A DNA stretch of 53,808 nt from an uncultured Ruminococcus sp. (GCA_934463425.1 CAKSJP010000015.1:1-53808), one strand, 5' to 3'; counted from the stretch's first letter, positions 24,170 through 34,377 are shown. Made by a program: numbers and translations. Notes: a model not told the origin generated them from the sequence alone.

Positions 24170-26976
24170 GCTTCGTTCCAGCTCCCTTCCTCCACATAAT
24201 CCGACATGGCGTACGCCTTGCCGTCTACGGTGACGATCTTCTTTGCCAGATCGGTCTCTACGACAGTGCCGTTTGCATATGTGGTCGTAATGACATCGCC
24301 GCTTCTCTCATAGCCGGTGATGGTCTGGTCACCCAGTCCTGCCAGCACCGCCTTGGAGAATGCATAGCTCTGTGCCGCATAATCGGTCCAGTTCTCTGCG
24401 CTTGCATAATAGAGGCTGTCCAGCACCGTGTCTTTCAGAGTGCTGGTCTCTTCGCCGATCATGTCATAGTGCAGGCTGCTGCCCGATGCGACGGAGAGCA
24501 GCACGGTCTCTTCCGGTGTTGCCGAAGCATTGACGGCGCTTGCGGAATATGCTTTCAGTCCGTGCATTACCATCTGATAGAACGGAATGTCCTCGTCGAA
24601 TACATCGAATCCGCTGGACTGCAGCGGCACATTGGTGATCTCCTGTACATAGGGCAGCGCATAGGCGTTGGCGTTGTCTGCCAGCAGTGCGATATCTGCA
24701 TCCCCCAGCTTCTGATAGGATTCCTCCAGCAGCGCCTGCGCCTTGTCTCTGGAGATCTCCTGCTTGCCATAGTCGCCGTAGAGCGCCGTAGTCAGGCTTC
24801 CCAGCGAAGCCCGGTTCAGGTTCTTGTCCGTATAGTTCCCTGCCATCTTTTCCGCGATCTCCGTAAAGGTTGCCGGAGACAGCAGCGACAAGGGCTTGTT
24901 CACCGTGCTCTGCGTGCCGTATGCCAGGTTGTAGTCATAGATCCGGGCATACGAGCCGGAGATGCGGACGGTGGTATCCATAAAGGTATAATAGCCGCTG
25001 CCGGACTGAAAGGTCTTGTTGTCCGATGCCGGATAAACGGCAATGTTGTTGTCCTCGGCATAGCGCAGCAGATCCTTCCAGTCGCCGCTGCCGCCCAGAC
25101 AGCCGGCAGCCTTCGCCTTCAGATCCACCTTGCCGGTGATGCCGGCGTTGGTCCAGTTATAATACTGCACCCGCATATTTTCCGCACCGCCGTCCGACAG
25201 GTTTTGCAGGATCTCCTCTGCCTGCTGGAAGCTGGTGAGCGCGGTTTTCATCTTCACCGGAATACCCAGCACGGATTTTTCCTTTTCCGTGCCGCCGTAG
25301 AAGTTGAGATACAGTCCCGGGTCGGTGCTCTCCACCGTATTCTCCACACCGGCTTCTTCGGTGAGATAGTTCCGGTACGCCTCTGCCACATCGGTATAGT
25401 CCGGGGTGTCCTCGGTCTCCAGGGGATAATACCGCACCGCCAAGGTGTCGGTCTTCATGTCGCCGTCCTCGAACACGGTGAGTGCCGTGCTGCTGTCGCC
25501 GGACATATAATAAGTATCCGAATCCCGGACAGTGAAGTCAAAGCCGCAGATATTGAAGCTGCTCTTGGACTGTCCGCTGACGCTCGCGGTGAGCTTGGCG
25601 TTGGAGTCGCCCTCGGTGCAGACCACCATCATGGCGTTGTCGCCGTTGACGATGCCGTACATGGGCAGATACACCTGCTCGGTCACAGCCGGCTCAGTCT
25701 GCGGAACTGCAGTGACATCCGAACCGTACACATAGCCGGTGTATGCCTTTGCCGTCTTTTTGCCGTTGTTGAAACGGATCAGCGCACCGCTGCCGTCCGG
25801 AATGACGAAATAGCCCTCATCCTCAGAGGATGCCGCGCCGAAGCTGCTGAGCATGGAAAGAGAGGTGGTGAGCTTTCCGCTCTGAGAAGTATCCTCTTCC
25901 TCGATGTCCGCCGTCTCGATCTTTGCCTCCAGATAGTCATCCTCCAGAGTATAGGTCACCGGAACGGTGATGCCTGCCTTTTTGAAGGAATAGGTGATCT
26001 TCACGCCGCTGCTCTTGTCCTTGACCTTGACCTTGGCGTCGCTCTTGGAACGCATGTTGGTGGTGCTCCGGGCATCGGGTTCGCCGTAGACCATTTTCAG
26101 CGACGAGGACAGGTCCTCTACAATGGTATTGGTAGCCGTCTTGTCGTGTCCCACATTTTCGGGCGTAGACCACCACATCTTGTCCTTTGTCTTGTCATAA
26201 AGTCCGATGACCGCAGTGTCATCGTCCACATACAGCGCCAGCTTGTCATTTTCGGTGACGAACCGCGCCGAAGAGATCACCGCGTCATAGGTGTCCGCCA
26301 GTACGACCTGCCAGCCGTCCTCATTGGTATAGGTGACCTTGCCGTCCTCCGCCTTGCCGTCTGTGGTATAGCTGCGCTCCACTTCGTCATAATCCTTGTT
26401 GTACAGCTCCAGGGTCTTGTTGTCCCGGGAGCGGAACAGCAGCTCGTTGTCCAAGGACGAAACGATCTGGCGCACCATGGTGACCTTGCTGTATTCCGGA
26501 TCCATGTACACCAGCCAGCGTCCCTCCGGGCTCAGAAATACCACAAAGTCGCTGTTGTCGCTGTCCTCTTCCAGGGTGCAGACCACCTCGCCGGTGGCAT
26601 CGTCGATGCCTGCCAGCTCGATGTCGTCCAGCAGATCTGCCACATCCTCGTCAGAAATGGTGTCCTCATAGTCCTCCGGACGGTAGTAGAAGGTAATACC
26701 GTCGCAGGAGTTCTTCTTCTGCAGATACTGGGTGACCTGCTCTGCCGTGATCTCGATCTCTTCCTGAGTTTCCGAGCGTGTCGCCTCTTCTTCAGCCGCC
26801 GCCTCGCCGTCTCCGGCGGTCTCGTCGGCTGTGCCGTCTGCCACTGGTGTCTCCTCCGAGGTGTCGGAGATGAGGGCGATATCCTCCTCACCCTCTGCCG
26901 CCGCCGGCAGCGAAACTGCCGTAAAGCAAAGACTCAGCGCGCAAATGCCGGCAGCCCATTTTTTCCAGTTCTTCAT
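24166..26976 (-). CDS. Large secreted DUF5696-like protein
   Basis: A 936-residue exported protein. It has a signal peptide (MKNWKKWAAGICALSLCFTAVSLPAAAEG), an acidic linker (~35-75), then mixed beta and alpha/beta segments, including a C-terminal half that looks barrel-like (YNWTNAGITGKVDLKAKAAG, NIAVYPASDNKTF). It ends without a membrane anchor. I recognise it as the DUF5696 type found beside sugar permeases in Ruminococcaceae and Paenibacilli, and no biochemical function is known to me. A glycan-binding or glycosidase-like role is possible from its neighbours. It is co-transcribed with the Yip1 gene upstream (19-nt gap) and overlaps the permease gene downstream. Confidence 0.75.
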   Translation of the reverse strand: MKNWKKWAAGICALSLCFTAVSLPAAAEGEEDIALISDTSEETPVADGTADETAGDGEAAAEEEATRSETQEEIEITAEQVTQYLQKKNSCDGITFYYRPEDYEDTISDEDVADLLDDIELAGIDDATGEVVCTLEEDSDNSDFVVFLSPEGRWLVYMDPEYSKVTMVRQIVSSLDNELLFRSRDNKTLELYNKDYDEVERSYTTDGKAEDGKVTYTNEDGWQVVLADTYDAVISSARFVTENDKLALYVDDDTAVIGLYDKTKDKMWWSTPENVGHDKTATNTIVEDLSSSLKMVYGEPDARSTTNMRSKSDAKVKVKDKSSGVKITYSFKKAGITVPVTYTLEDDYLEAKIETADIEEEDTSQSGKLTTSLSMLSSFGAASSEDEGYFVIPDGSGALIRFNNGKKTAKAYTGYVYGSDVTAVPQTEPAVTEQVYLPMYGIVNGDNAMMVVCTEGDSNAKLTASVSGQSKSSFNICGFDFTVRDSDTYYMSGDSSTALTVFEDGDMKTDTLAVRYYPLETEDTPDYTDVAEAYRNYLTEEAGVENTVESTDPGLYLNFYGGTEKEKSVLGIPVKMKTALTSFQQAEEILQNLSDGGAENMRVQYYNWTNAGITGKVDLKAKAAGCLGGSGDWKDLLRYAEDNNIAVYPASDNKTFQSGSGYYTFMDTTVRISGSYARIYDYNLAYGTQSTVNKPLSLLSPATFTEIAEKMAGNYTDKNLNRASLGSLTTALYGDYGKQEISRDKAQALLEESYQKLGDADIALLADNANAYALPYVQEITNVPLQSSGFDVFDEDIPFYQMVMHGLKAYSASAVNASATPEETVLLSVASGSSLHYDMIGEETSTLKDTVLDSLYYASAENWTDYAAQSYAFSKAVLAGLGDQTITGYERSGDVITTTYANGTVVETDLAKKIVTVDGKAYAMSDYVEEGSWNEA

Positions 26977-26995
26977 GCTTGTTCCACCGTCCTTT

Positions 26996-27625
26996 CTATA
27001 CTCTCACGCGATATGTGATCTCCGTGTAGACGGAAGAAACAAATACATACACCTGCTGGAACAATGCCACCAGCAGCACCAGCAAAATCAGAATGATCAG
27101 CATTGCCACAAAGGTGAGCGCCAGTGCCACAATGGTCTTGCCGATGGAATACTGATGCACCGCCTTAATGGCGTTGAACATCAGGAGCACAGACCATGCC
27201 GTACTGATCACCGTAACGCAGGTAATAAAGATCACTTCGTCCTGAATCAGCACATGGGACAAAATCGTCCGGATATACAGTCCGGCAACGTAGGGTATCA
27301 GCGAATAGGCACTGTAGATATAGATTTTCTTGATCGTGCCCTCGCCGTCCAGCAGGGTACAGATCGACCAGTTGCCGATGACAAATACCAGAAATACCGC
27401 GATCGTCTGAACGATATACGGGACAATACTGAACATCTTGGTGTTGGTGACGGCAAACTGATAGCCCACCAGATTGTCATGCAAAATCTTCGCCACGAAC
27501 CAGAGCAGGATCACAATGCTGGCATACAGGACGGAACCGCCCTTTTTCCAACGCAGATCCTCAAAGCCCTCAAACGGGTGGAACACACTGTGCTTGACCC
27601 ATTGCTTTTGTGTCAGATCCATCAT
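26996..27625 (-). CDS. Yip1-domain membrane protein
   Basis: A 209-residue protein with five hydrophobic segments and a short soluble N-terminus (DLTQKQWVKHSVFHPFEGFEDLRWKKGGS), matching the bacterial YIP1 family. The function is unknown. It starts 7 nt after the stop of the NHL-repeat gene, with GGAGGAG upstream, so it is clearly in the same operon. ATG 27622 is an equally possible start. Confidence 0.8.
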   Translation of the reverse strand: MMDLTQKQWVKHSVFHPFEGFEDLRWKKGGSVLYASIVILLWFVAKILHDNLVGYQFAVTNTKMFSIVPYIVQTIAVFLVFVIGNWSICTLLDGEGTIKKIYIYSAYSLIPYVAGLYIRTILSHVLIQDEVIFITCVTVISTAWSVLLMFNAIKAVHQYSIGKTIVALALTFVAMLIILILLVLLVALFQQVYVFVSSVYTEITYRVRV

Positions 27626-27632
27626 AGCAGCA

Positions 27633-29153
27633 TCACTCCTCCTCTCCCTCGTGCAGCATTTCAACCAGATTCTTCGGCTGATTCTTTTTCTTCTTTTTGT
27701 TGCGGAAGTGGAAGAATACCGCCGCAGCGATCAGCACCACAACCACCAGGATGATCCAGGTGAAATTCTTGTTCAGCCATTCGGAGCGATAGCCCTCGAA
27801 CGCCTTATCGTACAAATTGCGGGACTTCGCCAGCTTGGCATATTTCATTGCCCCGGCATAGTCGCCCTCATTATAGAGCGCCGACGAGATGCCGATGTAT
27901 GCCATCTGGGAGTTGCCATCCCGTTTCAGCACCTCCCGCCACGGCTCCAGCGCCTCGGCATAATAGCCGGCGTTGTACAGCGCCACAGCTTCGTGAACGA
28001 TGCCGCCGAAGTCGGTCTCCGTGAAGATGGTAACAGTGTTCTTCATGGCGTCCGAAACATAGATGTTCTTCCCCATGGTCTCCACCGCAGAGACCTTCAT
28101 GGAAAAGCCGCCGATCTGATCGGCAGTGGTACCCAGGATAAACAGCAGGCTGCCGTCCTCATCGTACTGGAACACCCGTCCGGTCTCCAGATCCAGGCAG
28201 TTGATGCGCCCGATGTCGTCAATGTCGATATCCACCATCTGGGTGGTATAGTTCTCGTTGGCGGTGGAGTCATAGACAGAGTCCAGGTCGCCGAATGTTA
28301 CTTCCATCGACGAGAACAGGTTATAGCCGGCAGGATTTACCTTTTTCACGCGGTCTGTCTCCGAGGAGGAGGACTGTGTCACGGTATAGACGAAGCCCTC
28401 TTCGTCGATGTCAAAGTTGGTGATGCCTGCCGCCACGTTACGGGACGAGTTGGCGCGCATCTCATCGGTGGCGAACAGATTCCAGAAATAGTTCGCTACC
28501 ACTTCTGCGGTGGCGTCCACGGAGTTCGCGCCGAAATAGCCCTGAAATTCGCCGTCGCTGTTGAACATTGCCGCACCGTTGGTGATGTTGTTCAGCACCA
28601 TATAGATGTTGCCCGCCTTGTCCACAACGACCTTCTGGGGCTTAAAGGTCTCATTTTCGTACAGCGTCGAGTCCGGCCGCGTCAGTTCCATCTGCACATT
28701 GCCGTCCAGATCGCACACCAGCAGCCGGGAGTTCCCCGTGTCTGCGATGTACATGCACTGGGTCTCCTGGGACACATAGATGCCCTCCGGATCTTTCAGT
28801 GTGGTCTCGCCGTCCTCGGTTTTCAGTGTGTCATAAATTTTGGTCGCCTTTGAAAAGTCGCCGTCCGTGACAACGATGCGGTTGTTGCCGCTGTCTGCAA
28901 TATAAAAGCGGTCTTCCCAGTCCCGGAACAGATCGGACGGGGTGTTGAACGCGCCGCAGCCCAGATCCTGACCGCTGACGGCACGCTGTGCCGCATAGCC
29001 GGCCTGGGACGGAGTCGCCTCGCCCCAGCGGTCATAGTTATAGACGTTGTAATGTTCCGCCGAAACTGCCGGCGCGCCCATGGCTGCCGTCAGCATCAGC
29101 GCGGACAGAACTGCCGCCGCCAGATGGTTTGCCTTTTTCTGCAAAGTTCTCAT
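27633..29153 (-). CDS. Secreted NHL/beta-propeller protein with C-terminal membrane anchor
   Basis: About 506 residues. It has a signal peptide (KKANHLAAAVLSALMLTAAMGAPAVSA) and NHL-type repeats (RFYIADSGNNRIVV, CMYIADTGNSRLLV, PQKVVVDKAGNIYMVL), which form a propeller. A TPR-like helical stretch follows (HEAVALYNAGYYAEALEPWREVLK, ALYNEGDYAGAMKYAKLAK), then one membrane helix (WIILVVVVLIAAAVFF) and a Lys-rich cytoplasmic tail. It probably binds protein or glycan outside the membrane. The start is uncertain: at ATG 29153 the AGAAAGG site is directly adjacent, and a TTG at 29168 is an alternative. A 225-bp gap with repeats separates it from the permease upstream. Confidence 0.85.
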   Translation of the reverse strand: MRTLQKKANHLAAAVLSALMLTAAMGAPAVSAEHYNVYNYDRWGEATPSQAGYAAQRAVSGQDLGCGAFNTPSDLFRDWEDRFYIADSGNNRIVVTDGDFSKATKIYDTLKTEDGETTLKDPEGIYVSQETQCMYIADTGNSRLLVCDLDGNVQMELTRPDSTLYENETFKPQKVVVDKAGNIYMVLNNITNGAAMFNSDGEFQGYFGANSVDATAEVVANYFWNLFATDEMRANSSRNVAAGITNFDIDEEGFVYTVTQSSSSETDRVKKVNPAGYNLFSSMEVTFGDLDSVYDSTANENYTTQMVDIDIDDIGRINCLDLETGRVFQYDEDGSLLFILGTTADQIGGFSMKVSAVETMGKNIYVSDAMKNTVTIFTETDFGGIVHEAVALYNAGYYAEALEPWREVLKRDGNSQMAYIGISSALYNEGDYAGAMKYAKLAKSRNLYDKAFEGYRSEWLNKNFTWIILVVVVLIAAAVFFHFRNKKKKKNQPKNLVEMLHEGEEE

Positions 29154-29236
29154 CCTTTCTTTAGACAACGCACAAAGATTATTTGTATAAAAATCATTTC
29201 CTTCGATTGCCTCCCTTGAAAAAGAGAAGCGAATGG

Positions 29237-29340
29237 TAATATAGGCTCCCCTAACAGGGGAGCTGGCAAGCCGTAGGCTTGACTGAGGGGTTAATCCCCC
29301 TGTCAGCTCACGCTGACATCCCCCTTTTCAAGGGGGACTT
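29237..29340. repeat. Palindromic repeat array R2
   Basis: Two nested palindromic units: a GCTCCCC...GGGGAGC stem with an inner GGCAAGCC/GGCTTG stem, then a CCCCCTT/AAGGGGG stem with an inner GTCAGC/GCTGAC stem. It splits the transport operon between the first permease pair and the NHL gene. Confidence 0.85.
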
Positions 29341-29378
29341 TCAGAGTTTGATTTTCAAACCTTTGTGCAATGCTGCCT

Positions 29379-30266
29379 TTAGTCCTTGATTCCGGAATGT
29401 GCCATGGTCTCGATGACCTGCCGCTGCGCCAGCATAAAGATAATGATCGGCGGCACCAGCATAAACACGGCGGCTGCCATTGCCACGCCGGCTCTCGCCA
29501 GACCGGCAGAAGCTGCCTGCTGTACCACAGTGGGCAGCGTCTTGAGGGATTCGCTGAATACCAGCGTACCGCCCTGGATGTTCCACGCCGCCTGGAACGA
29601 GAAGATGATAACAGTCATCAGCGCCGGCTTCTGGTTCGGCATGACCACCTGCCAGCAGATGCGGAACATGCCTGCGCCGTCCACCTTTGCCGCTTCGATC
29701 ATGGCGTCGGGCACCTGCGTCATAGACTGCCGCATGAGGAACAGGTTCATGGGCGCAGCCACAGAGGGCAGGATCAGCGCCCAGTAGGTGTCGATCATGC
29801 CCATCTTTGCCATGACCATGTACTGCATGATGTAGATGACGTTGCTCTGATACAAGAGGGCAACGACGATGATCGCATTGATGGCCTTCGCACCGGGAAA
29901 GCGCACCTTCGCCAGACAAAACGCCGCCATGGCGGAGAAGATGACCTGGCACACAGTAACAGACACGGTGACAAAGATACTATTGAATACATACCGGGAA
30001 AACGGTACCCACAAATCGGAGCAGAGCCGGAACATGGCGCTGTAGTTGGACAGGGTGGGATCGATAACATACAGCTTCGGCGGGAACACGAACAGCTCCT
30101 GCACCGGCTTCAGGGACATGACCACTGCCAGATAGATCGGCAGCGCCATGAACAGCGCCAGCACCAGCAGGAACGCAAAGATCCCCACAGTTCCGCCGAT
30201 CTTATGCCCGGCGCGCTTGGTGGACACTTTCAGGTGTGTGCCGTATACCTTTTCTTTTTTTGCCAT
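29379..30266 (-). CDS. Carbohydrate ABC transporter permease, MalG type (first pair)
   Basis: A 295-residue membrane protein with six membrane segments and an EAA loop (VPDAMIEAAKVDGAGMFRICWQVVMP). The start ATG at 30266 follows AGGAGGTG, 13 nt after the stop of its MalF-type partner. With that partner and the large binding protein it makes the first importer of the locus. Confidence 0.93.
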   Translation of the reverse strand: MAKKEKVYGTHLKVSTKRAGHKIGGTVGIFAFLLVLALFMALPIYLAVVMSLKPVQELFVFPPKLYVIDPTLSNYSAMFRLCSDLWVPFSRYVFNSIFVTVSVTVCQVIFSAMAAFCLAKVRFPGAKAINAIIVVALLYQSNVIYIMQYMVMAKMGMIDTYWALILPSVAAPMNLFLMRQSMTQVPDAMIEAAKVDGAGMFRICWQVVMPNQKPALMTVIIFSFQAAWNIQGGTLVFSESLKTLPTVVQQAASAGLARAGVAMAAAVFMLVPPIIIFMLAQRQVIETMAHSGIKD

Positions 30267-30279
30267 ACTGCACACCTCC

Positions 30280-31212
30280 TTAGTCCATATACTTGCTGAG
30301 GACCTTGCCGATCAGCTTGTTCAGAATATACATGACGATAAACAGGATCATACAGATCGCAGAGGCATAGCCCATCTCATAGCGGATCCAGCCGTAGTCA
30401 TAGGCGTGGTTCATGATGGTGTGCGCCTTATAGTCCGTGCTGGGAAAGCCCACCAGGTTCTGCGAAACCGTGCCGGCGGTAAAGGAGCTGACGATCTGCA
30501 TGACCGCCGCGAACATAAGCTGCGGCCCCATAGAGGGGATGGTGATGTAGATCAGCTCCTGCCAGCGGCTCTTGATGCCCTCGATGGCGCCGGCTTCATA
30601 CTGCGAGCGGTCGATGTTCTGGAATCCGGCACGGAGCGCCAGGAATCCGGCACCCAGGCTGATCCACATCTGCACCACGATGGTGACGCCCAGCACATAG
30701 CTGCCGTCGGTCAGCCACTGGATAGGCGAGCTGATGATGCCCAGATCCAGCAAAAACGAGTTCAGATAGCCGTAGGAGTCGCCGCTGAAGATCAGCTTCC
30801 AGACGGTGTATACGTTCGCCATAGACGGCGCGTAGAAGATCAGGGTGAAGATGGTGCGGAGCTTCGGATGCAGCTCGTTGATGAGCCACGCCAGCAAAAA
30901 GCAGAGCACATAGCTGATAGGGCCGGTGAACAGGGCGAATACCAGGGTCACGCGGATGGACTGGATAAATACCTTGTCTGCAAGAAACAGGGTGGTATAG
31001 TTGGACAGTCCCACAAATTTGGGCATCTGTACCATGTTAAAGTCCGTAAAGCCCATCGGCAGGGACATGACAACAGGCACGATGGTAAAAATCAGGAAAA
31101 ACAGCATAAACGGCGCGATCATCAGATAGCTCGCCTTGTTCTGCTTTACCGCCAGCCAGGTGAGCCGCCGGTTTTCCTGTCGGGTTCTTTTGCCAATCTC
31201 GGCAGTATCCAA
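30280..31212 (-). CDS. Carbohydrate ABC transporter permease, MalF type (first pair)
   Basis: A 310-residue permease with six membrane segments and the EAA motif (IDRSQYEAGAIEGIKSRWQELIYITIP). The start is a TTG at 31212, with GGAGGG 7 nt upstream, lying 19 nt after the binding-protein stop. It is the usual second gene of a sugar-importer operon. Confidence 0.93.
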   Translation of the reverse strand: MDTAEIGKRTRQENRRLTWLAVKQNKASYLMIAPFMLFFLIFTIVPVVMSLPMGFTDFNMVQMPKFVGLSNYTTLFLADKVFIQSIRVTLVFALFTGPISYVLCFLLAWLINELHPKLRTIFTLIFYAPSMANVYTVWKLIFSGDSYGYLNSFLLDLGIISSPIQWLTDGSYVLGVTIVVQMWISLGAGFLALRAGFQNIDRSQYEAGAIEGIKSRWQELIYITIPSMGPQLMFAAVMQIVSSFTAGTVSQNLVGFPSTDYKAHTIMNHAYDYGWIRYEMGYASAICMILFIVMYILNKLIGKVLSKYMD

Positions 31213-31231
31213 GGGGATTCCCTCCTTCTCT

Positions 31232-34228
31232 TTAAGAATCTAGTCCGAGGTTCTCACGCTTTCTGGTGATCTCCTCGTTGATGTCCCGGTTGTACGACAT
31301 CAGCGTATCACGGGGATTCTCGTTGTTGTTGACAACATCGCGGAATGCGTTCATAACATTTCGGGTGACAGAATAGGATGCCGGGATGATCGGGATCTCT
31401 TCCAGTTCATCCATTGCCCCCAGAATGGTGTCCGCCTCGTCAGTAGACCATGCCAGCTGGGTGAGTGCCTCGGTGTTTGCCGTTGCATACCGTCCCATCT
31501 GTCCCAGCAGACCCTCGATCTGTGTGCCGTACTCTACCTGCACATCGGTGGAGCAGAACCACTTGAGGAATGTCCATGCATTTTCCATGCCGTTTGTCTT
31601 TTTGTCTACCTTATTAAAGATGACCGCACCGGTGTTGTTGGAGTTCACGGCGTGTGAGATCGTGCCGTCCTCCTGCAGTGTGCCCGGAATGGGTGCAAAG
31701 CCCCACAGTCCGTCAATTTCCGGCGCTGCCACAGCCAGCTGGTTGAAGAAGGTGCAGTAGTCCGAGACCACAATGGGATATTCGCCCGTGCGGAAACGGC
31801 TGAATGCATCGTACTGCTGGTCGAAGTCGTACTTGGTATAGAAGTCCGTCCACATCTCGAAGGAGTCGATGGCAGCATTGGTGTCAAAGGTGGTCTCCGT
31901 CTGTGCATCATTATAATAGTTCTGTCCGCGCTGGAGCAGCAGGGATGCAAAGGTCAGACCGGATTCCGTCGCCGCGGAGATGGTCGCCTGGTTGGCATCC
32001 GCCGCAACCGCCGGGAGCACCAGACCGGCAGACATATAGCTCCGCTGGAGCGCCGGGAGCATATCAATGAGCTCCTCCCACGTCTGGGGTGCCTGTGTAA
32101 AGCCCAGCTCGCTGAGAACATCCTTGCGATAGAACATCATCGCCCAGCTCCGGGTCAGCGGCAGACCATATGTGCCGCCCTCATACTGATAGGGCACCAT
32201 AGCGGTATCCTGATACAGCTTTGTCATTTCGTCATAGCCGTCCATTTGGGAGACATCCGCCAGCAGTCCGCGGGCTGCCAGGTTTACCGGAAATTCGCCG
32301 CCCAGGAACAGCGCCACATCCGGGCCCTTGTCCGCCAGTGTCGCTTCCACAACGCCGCCCACAACCAGGTTGATGGAGATGGGCACATTGTACTGCTGCT
32401 GGAACTCCGATTCCACCAGGTCTTTTACCACCTGCGCCTGGTCGCGTCCCAAAGAGACCCATACCTCAATGGCATCGTCTCCGGTGGTAGAGGACAGCGA
32501 GCTGTAGTTCTCATCCCAGGATGCCGTAAAGCGCTGGAAGCTGTAGGAGACCGAGCTCCAGAAGCCTGCCTTGATGGACGGGAAATCCTTGTCCGGAGAA
32601 GCCAGCTCCAGATAGTCCACTTCCAGCGGCTGATCGCGGTAGTCGCGCATCCAGGAGGAAAGGGAGGTGATATAGTCCTTGATCTGAGACAGATAGTTCG
32701 GGATCTTCAGCGGATCGCTGATGCACTTGTCCAGAATGACTGTCATCTGCTCCAGAGAAGCCGCCTCAGAGCCCTTGGAGTTCGCCAGCGCCTCAATGTG
32801 CTCCTGGATCTCCTTCAGCTCATCGGAAATGCGCTGGAATTCGTCCACCAGCTCCGGGATCTTCTCGTGTACATAATAATCGGTATACTTGTCCGGCTCC
32901 GGTCCGGTGATCATGACGATCTTCCGGTAATAGGTGTTCAGATCCAGGACAATGGCGTCCAGCTGACGCATGGAGTCGCCGATCTCGCCGGGGATCGCTT
33001 CCATGGTGATGGTGTGATCCTCTCCTGCGGTGAGATAGACATACACGTCCTCGCCGTCCCCGTTCTGCACGGTAGTCATGCGGAAGCTGGTGTCATAGTA
33101 GAACTTCACCTGGTCAAATTCCGTGCTGGGCACTGCGCCGTCGATATAGATGCGGCGGTTGGAGTAGAAGCCGCGCATTTCCTCCTGGCGCGCCTTGATC
33201 CCCAACTTGTACCAGCCGTCTCCGGGAAGCGAGTTTGCCTCGACCTTCCAGGTGATGGTCTGAAGCGCCTTTTCCCAGTTGCCGCTGCCGATGGTGTTGT
33301 ATACCATGTGCTTCGGGTCAGAGGGAGAGATGGCGCTGGTGGAGTTGTCATAGGTGGGATACAGCACAGAGTCCGATTTCAGCACCGCGTCCTCGCCCTC
33401 AATGCGCACTACGCCGGAGGGTGTGCCGTCCCTGGTGACAGAAGCGTCCACGCTGTCGGTATAAGCCTCATAGGACGGTACTTCCTCCGGCTGTGCAAAG
33501 CGCAGGGATTCCAGTGCAAAATACGCCTTCTGCGAAGAAAGGGTGATCTCATGGGTTCCCTTTTCCAGATAGAAGAATACCGGTTCATTAAACAGACCGT
33601 CCGAGTCGCCGATCCAGGCGGTCTGCCACAGTTCGATCTGTTCCTGTGACGGCCGCACCTGGTTGCCGGAGTCGTCCGTCTTGATCTCCGTCTTGTTCTG
33701 ATACACCTTGTTCAGCTTCAGACGGGAAGCCGTGTCATAGGGCACCTCGCCGTCCACCGCGATGGAGACCGAGATCTCCGCCGTGTTGGAAACGATGGGG
33801 CAATAGGTTGCCTCCACCGAATACAAGCCGGTCTCCGGCACTTCCATTTTATAGGTAAAGCTGCCCTCCGCGCTGTTCCAGATCAGTGTATTTTCCCGGC
33901 TGTCGCCGTCCTTGTCGGAATAGCTGCCGGTCTCATAGCCGCTGCAGTCCGCCTTCTGAAAATCCATGCCGTTCAGCAGGATCTCCGCATCCGGCCGGGG
34001 CTGATCCTGATACTGGTCGTAATAGTCGCTGTAGGTCTCCTGTTCCTCATAGGAAAGGTCGCCGCCGGTATCCGATGCCGCCGCTTCTGCAGAAGCCGCC
34101 GCAGTCTGTACTGTGTCTGTGCCCGGTTCTTCTGCCGCAAACGCTGCCGTCAGAGGCAGTGCTGCCGCTGTCATGAGACAAGCCAGCACCGCCGCAGCTG
34201 TCCGCTTGTGCCATTTGTAGTTCGCCAA
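31232..34228 (-). CDS. Giant extracellular solute-binding protein with N-terminal carbohydrate-binding-like domains
   Basis: A 998-residue secreted protein, about twice the size of a normal sugar-binding protein. After the signal peptide (ANYKWHKRTAAAVLACLMTAAALPLTAAFA) come an acidic linker, two beta-sandwich-like domains (~95-260, and ~275-425 beginning VVRIEGEDAVLKS, as in CBM35-type modules), a helical region (~440-540), and a type 1 solute-binding domain (~570-990; GPDVALFLGGEFPVNLAARGLL, GLPLTRSWAMMFYRKDVL). No convincing lipobox follows the signal, so how it stays at the cell is unclear. The start is TTG 34228, with AAGGGTGG 7 nt upstream. The ATG at 34381 would begin inside the leader hairpins. 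It is first gene of the operon. Confidence 0.88.
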   Translation of the reverse strand: MANYKWHKRTAAAVLACLMTAAALPLTAAFAAEEPGTDTVQTAAASAEAAASDTGGDLSYEEQETYSDYYDQYQDQPRPDAEILLNGMDFQKADCSGYETGSYSDKDGDSRENTLIWNSAEGSFTYKMEVPETGLYSVEATYCPIVSNTAEISVSIAVDGEVPYDTASRLKLNKVYQNKTEIKTDDSGNQVRPSQEQIELWQTAWIGDSDGLFNEPVFFYLEKGTHEITLSSQKAYFALESLRFAQPEEVPSYEAYTDSVDASVTRDGTPSGVVRIEGEDAVLKSDSVLYPTYDNSTSAISPSDPKHMVYNTIGSGNWEKALQTITWKVEANSLPGDGWYKLGIKARQEEMRGFYSNRRIYIDGAVPSTEFDQVKFYYDTSFRMTTVQNGDGEDVYVYLTAGEDHTITMEAIPGEIGDSMRQLDAIVLDLNTYYRKIVMITGPEPDKYTDYYVHEKIPELVDEFQRISDELKEIQEHIEALANSKGSEAASLEQMTVILDKCISDPLKIPNYLSQIKDYITSLSSWMRDYRDQPLEVDYLELASPDKDFPSIKAGFWSSVSYSFQRFTASWDENYSSLSSTTGDDAIEVWVSLGRDQAQVVKDLVESEFQQQYNVPISINLVVGGVVEATLADKGPDVALFLGGEFPVNLAARGLLADVSQMDGYDEMTKLYQDTAMVPYQYEGGTYGLPLTRSWAMMFYRKDVLSELGFTQAPQTWEELIDMLPALQRSYMSAGLVLPAVAADANQATISAATESGLTFASLLLQRGQNYYNDAQTETTFDTNAAIDSFEMWTDFYTKYDFDQQYDAFSRFRTGEYPIVVSDYCTFFNQLAVAAPEIDGLWGFAPIPGTLQEDGTISHAVNSNNTGAVIFNKVDKKTNGMENAWTFLKWFCSTDVQVEYGTQIEGLLGQMGRYATANTEALTQLAWSTDEADTILGAMDELEEIPIIPASYSVTRNVMNAFRDVVNNNENPRDTLMSYNRDINEEITRKRENLGLDS

Positions 34229-34299
34229 AGCTCTTCCACCCTTCTTTCTGTCCGCCGTCGCCGCGGACGTATTTTTGACCTTCTGTGCAAACCGCACAG

Positions 34300-34377
34300 A
34301 AAAGCCGCCTTTTCTGCTGATGACCGCATCACAAGCGGCGCACCCTGTGGGATTTCTACAAAATGTACAGAAATCCC
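34300..34377 (-). promoter_or_regulatory. Structured leader of the solute-binding protein operon
   Basis: Three hairpins in order of transcription: GGGATTTCT/AGAAATCCC (34377-34349, perfect 9 bp), AGAAAAG/CTTTTCT (34317-34300), and an overlapping CTGTGC/GCACAG (~34289-34305). The leader is ~160 nt. No known riboswitch was recognised. Confidence 0.55.

Noticed and set aside
24157..27018. Long plus-strand frame of 953 codons opposite the DUF5696-like gene (and similar long frames opposite yicI and guaB)
   Set aside because: These are antisense shadows caused by high third-position GC. They lack ribosome sites and recognisable protein sequence.
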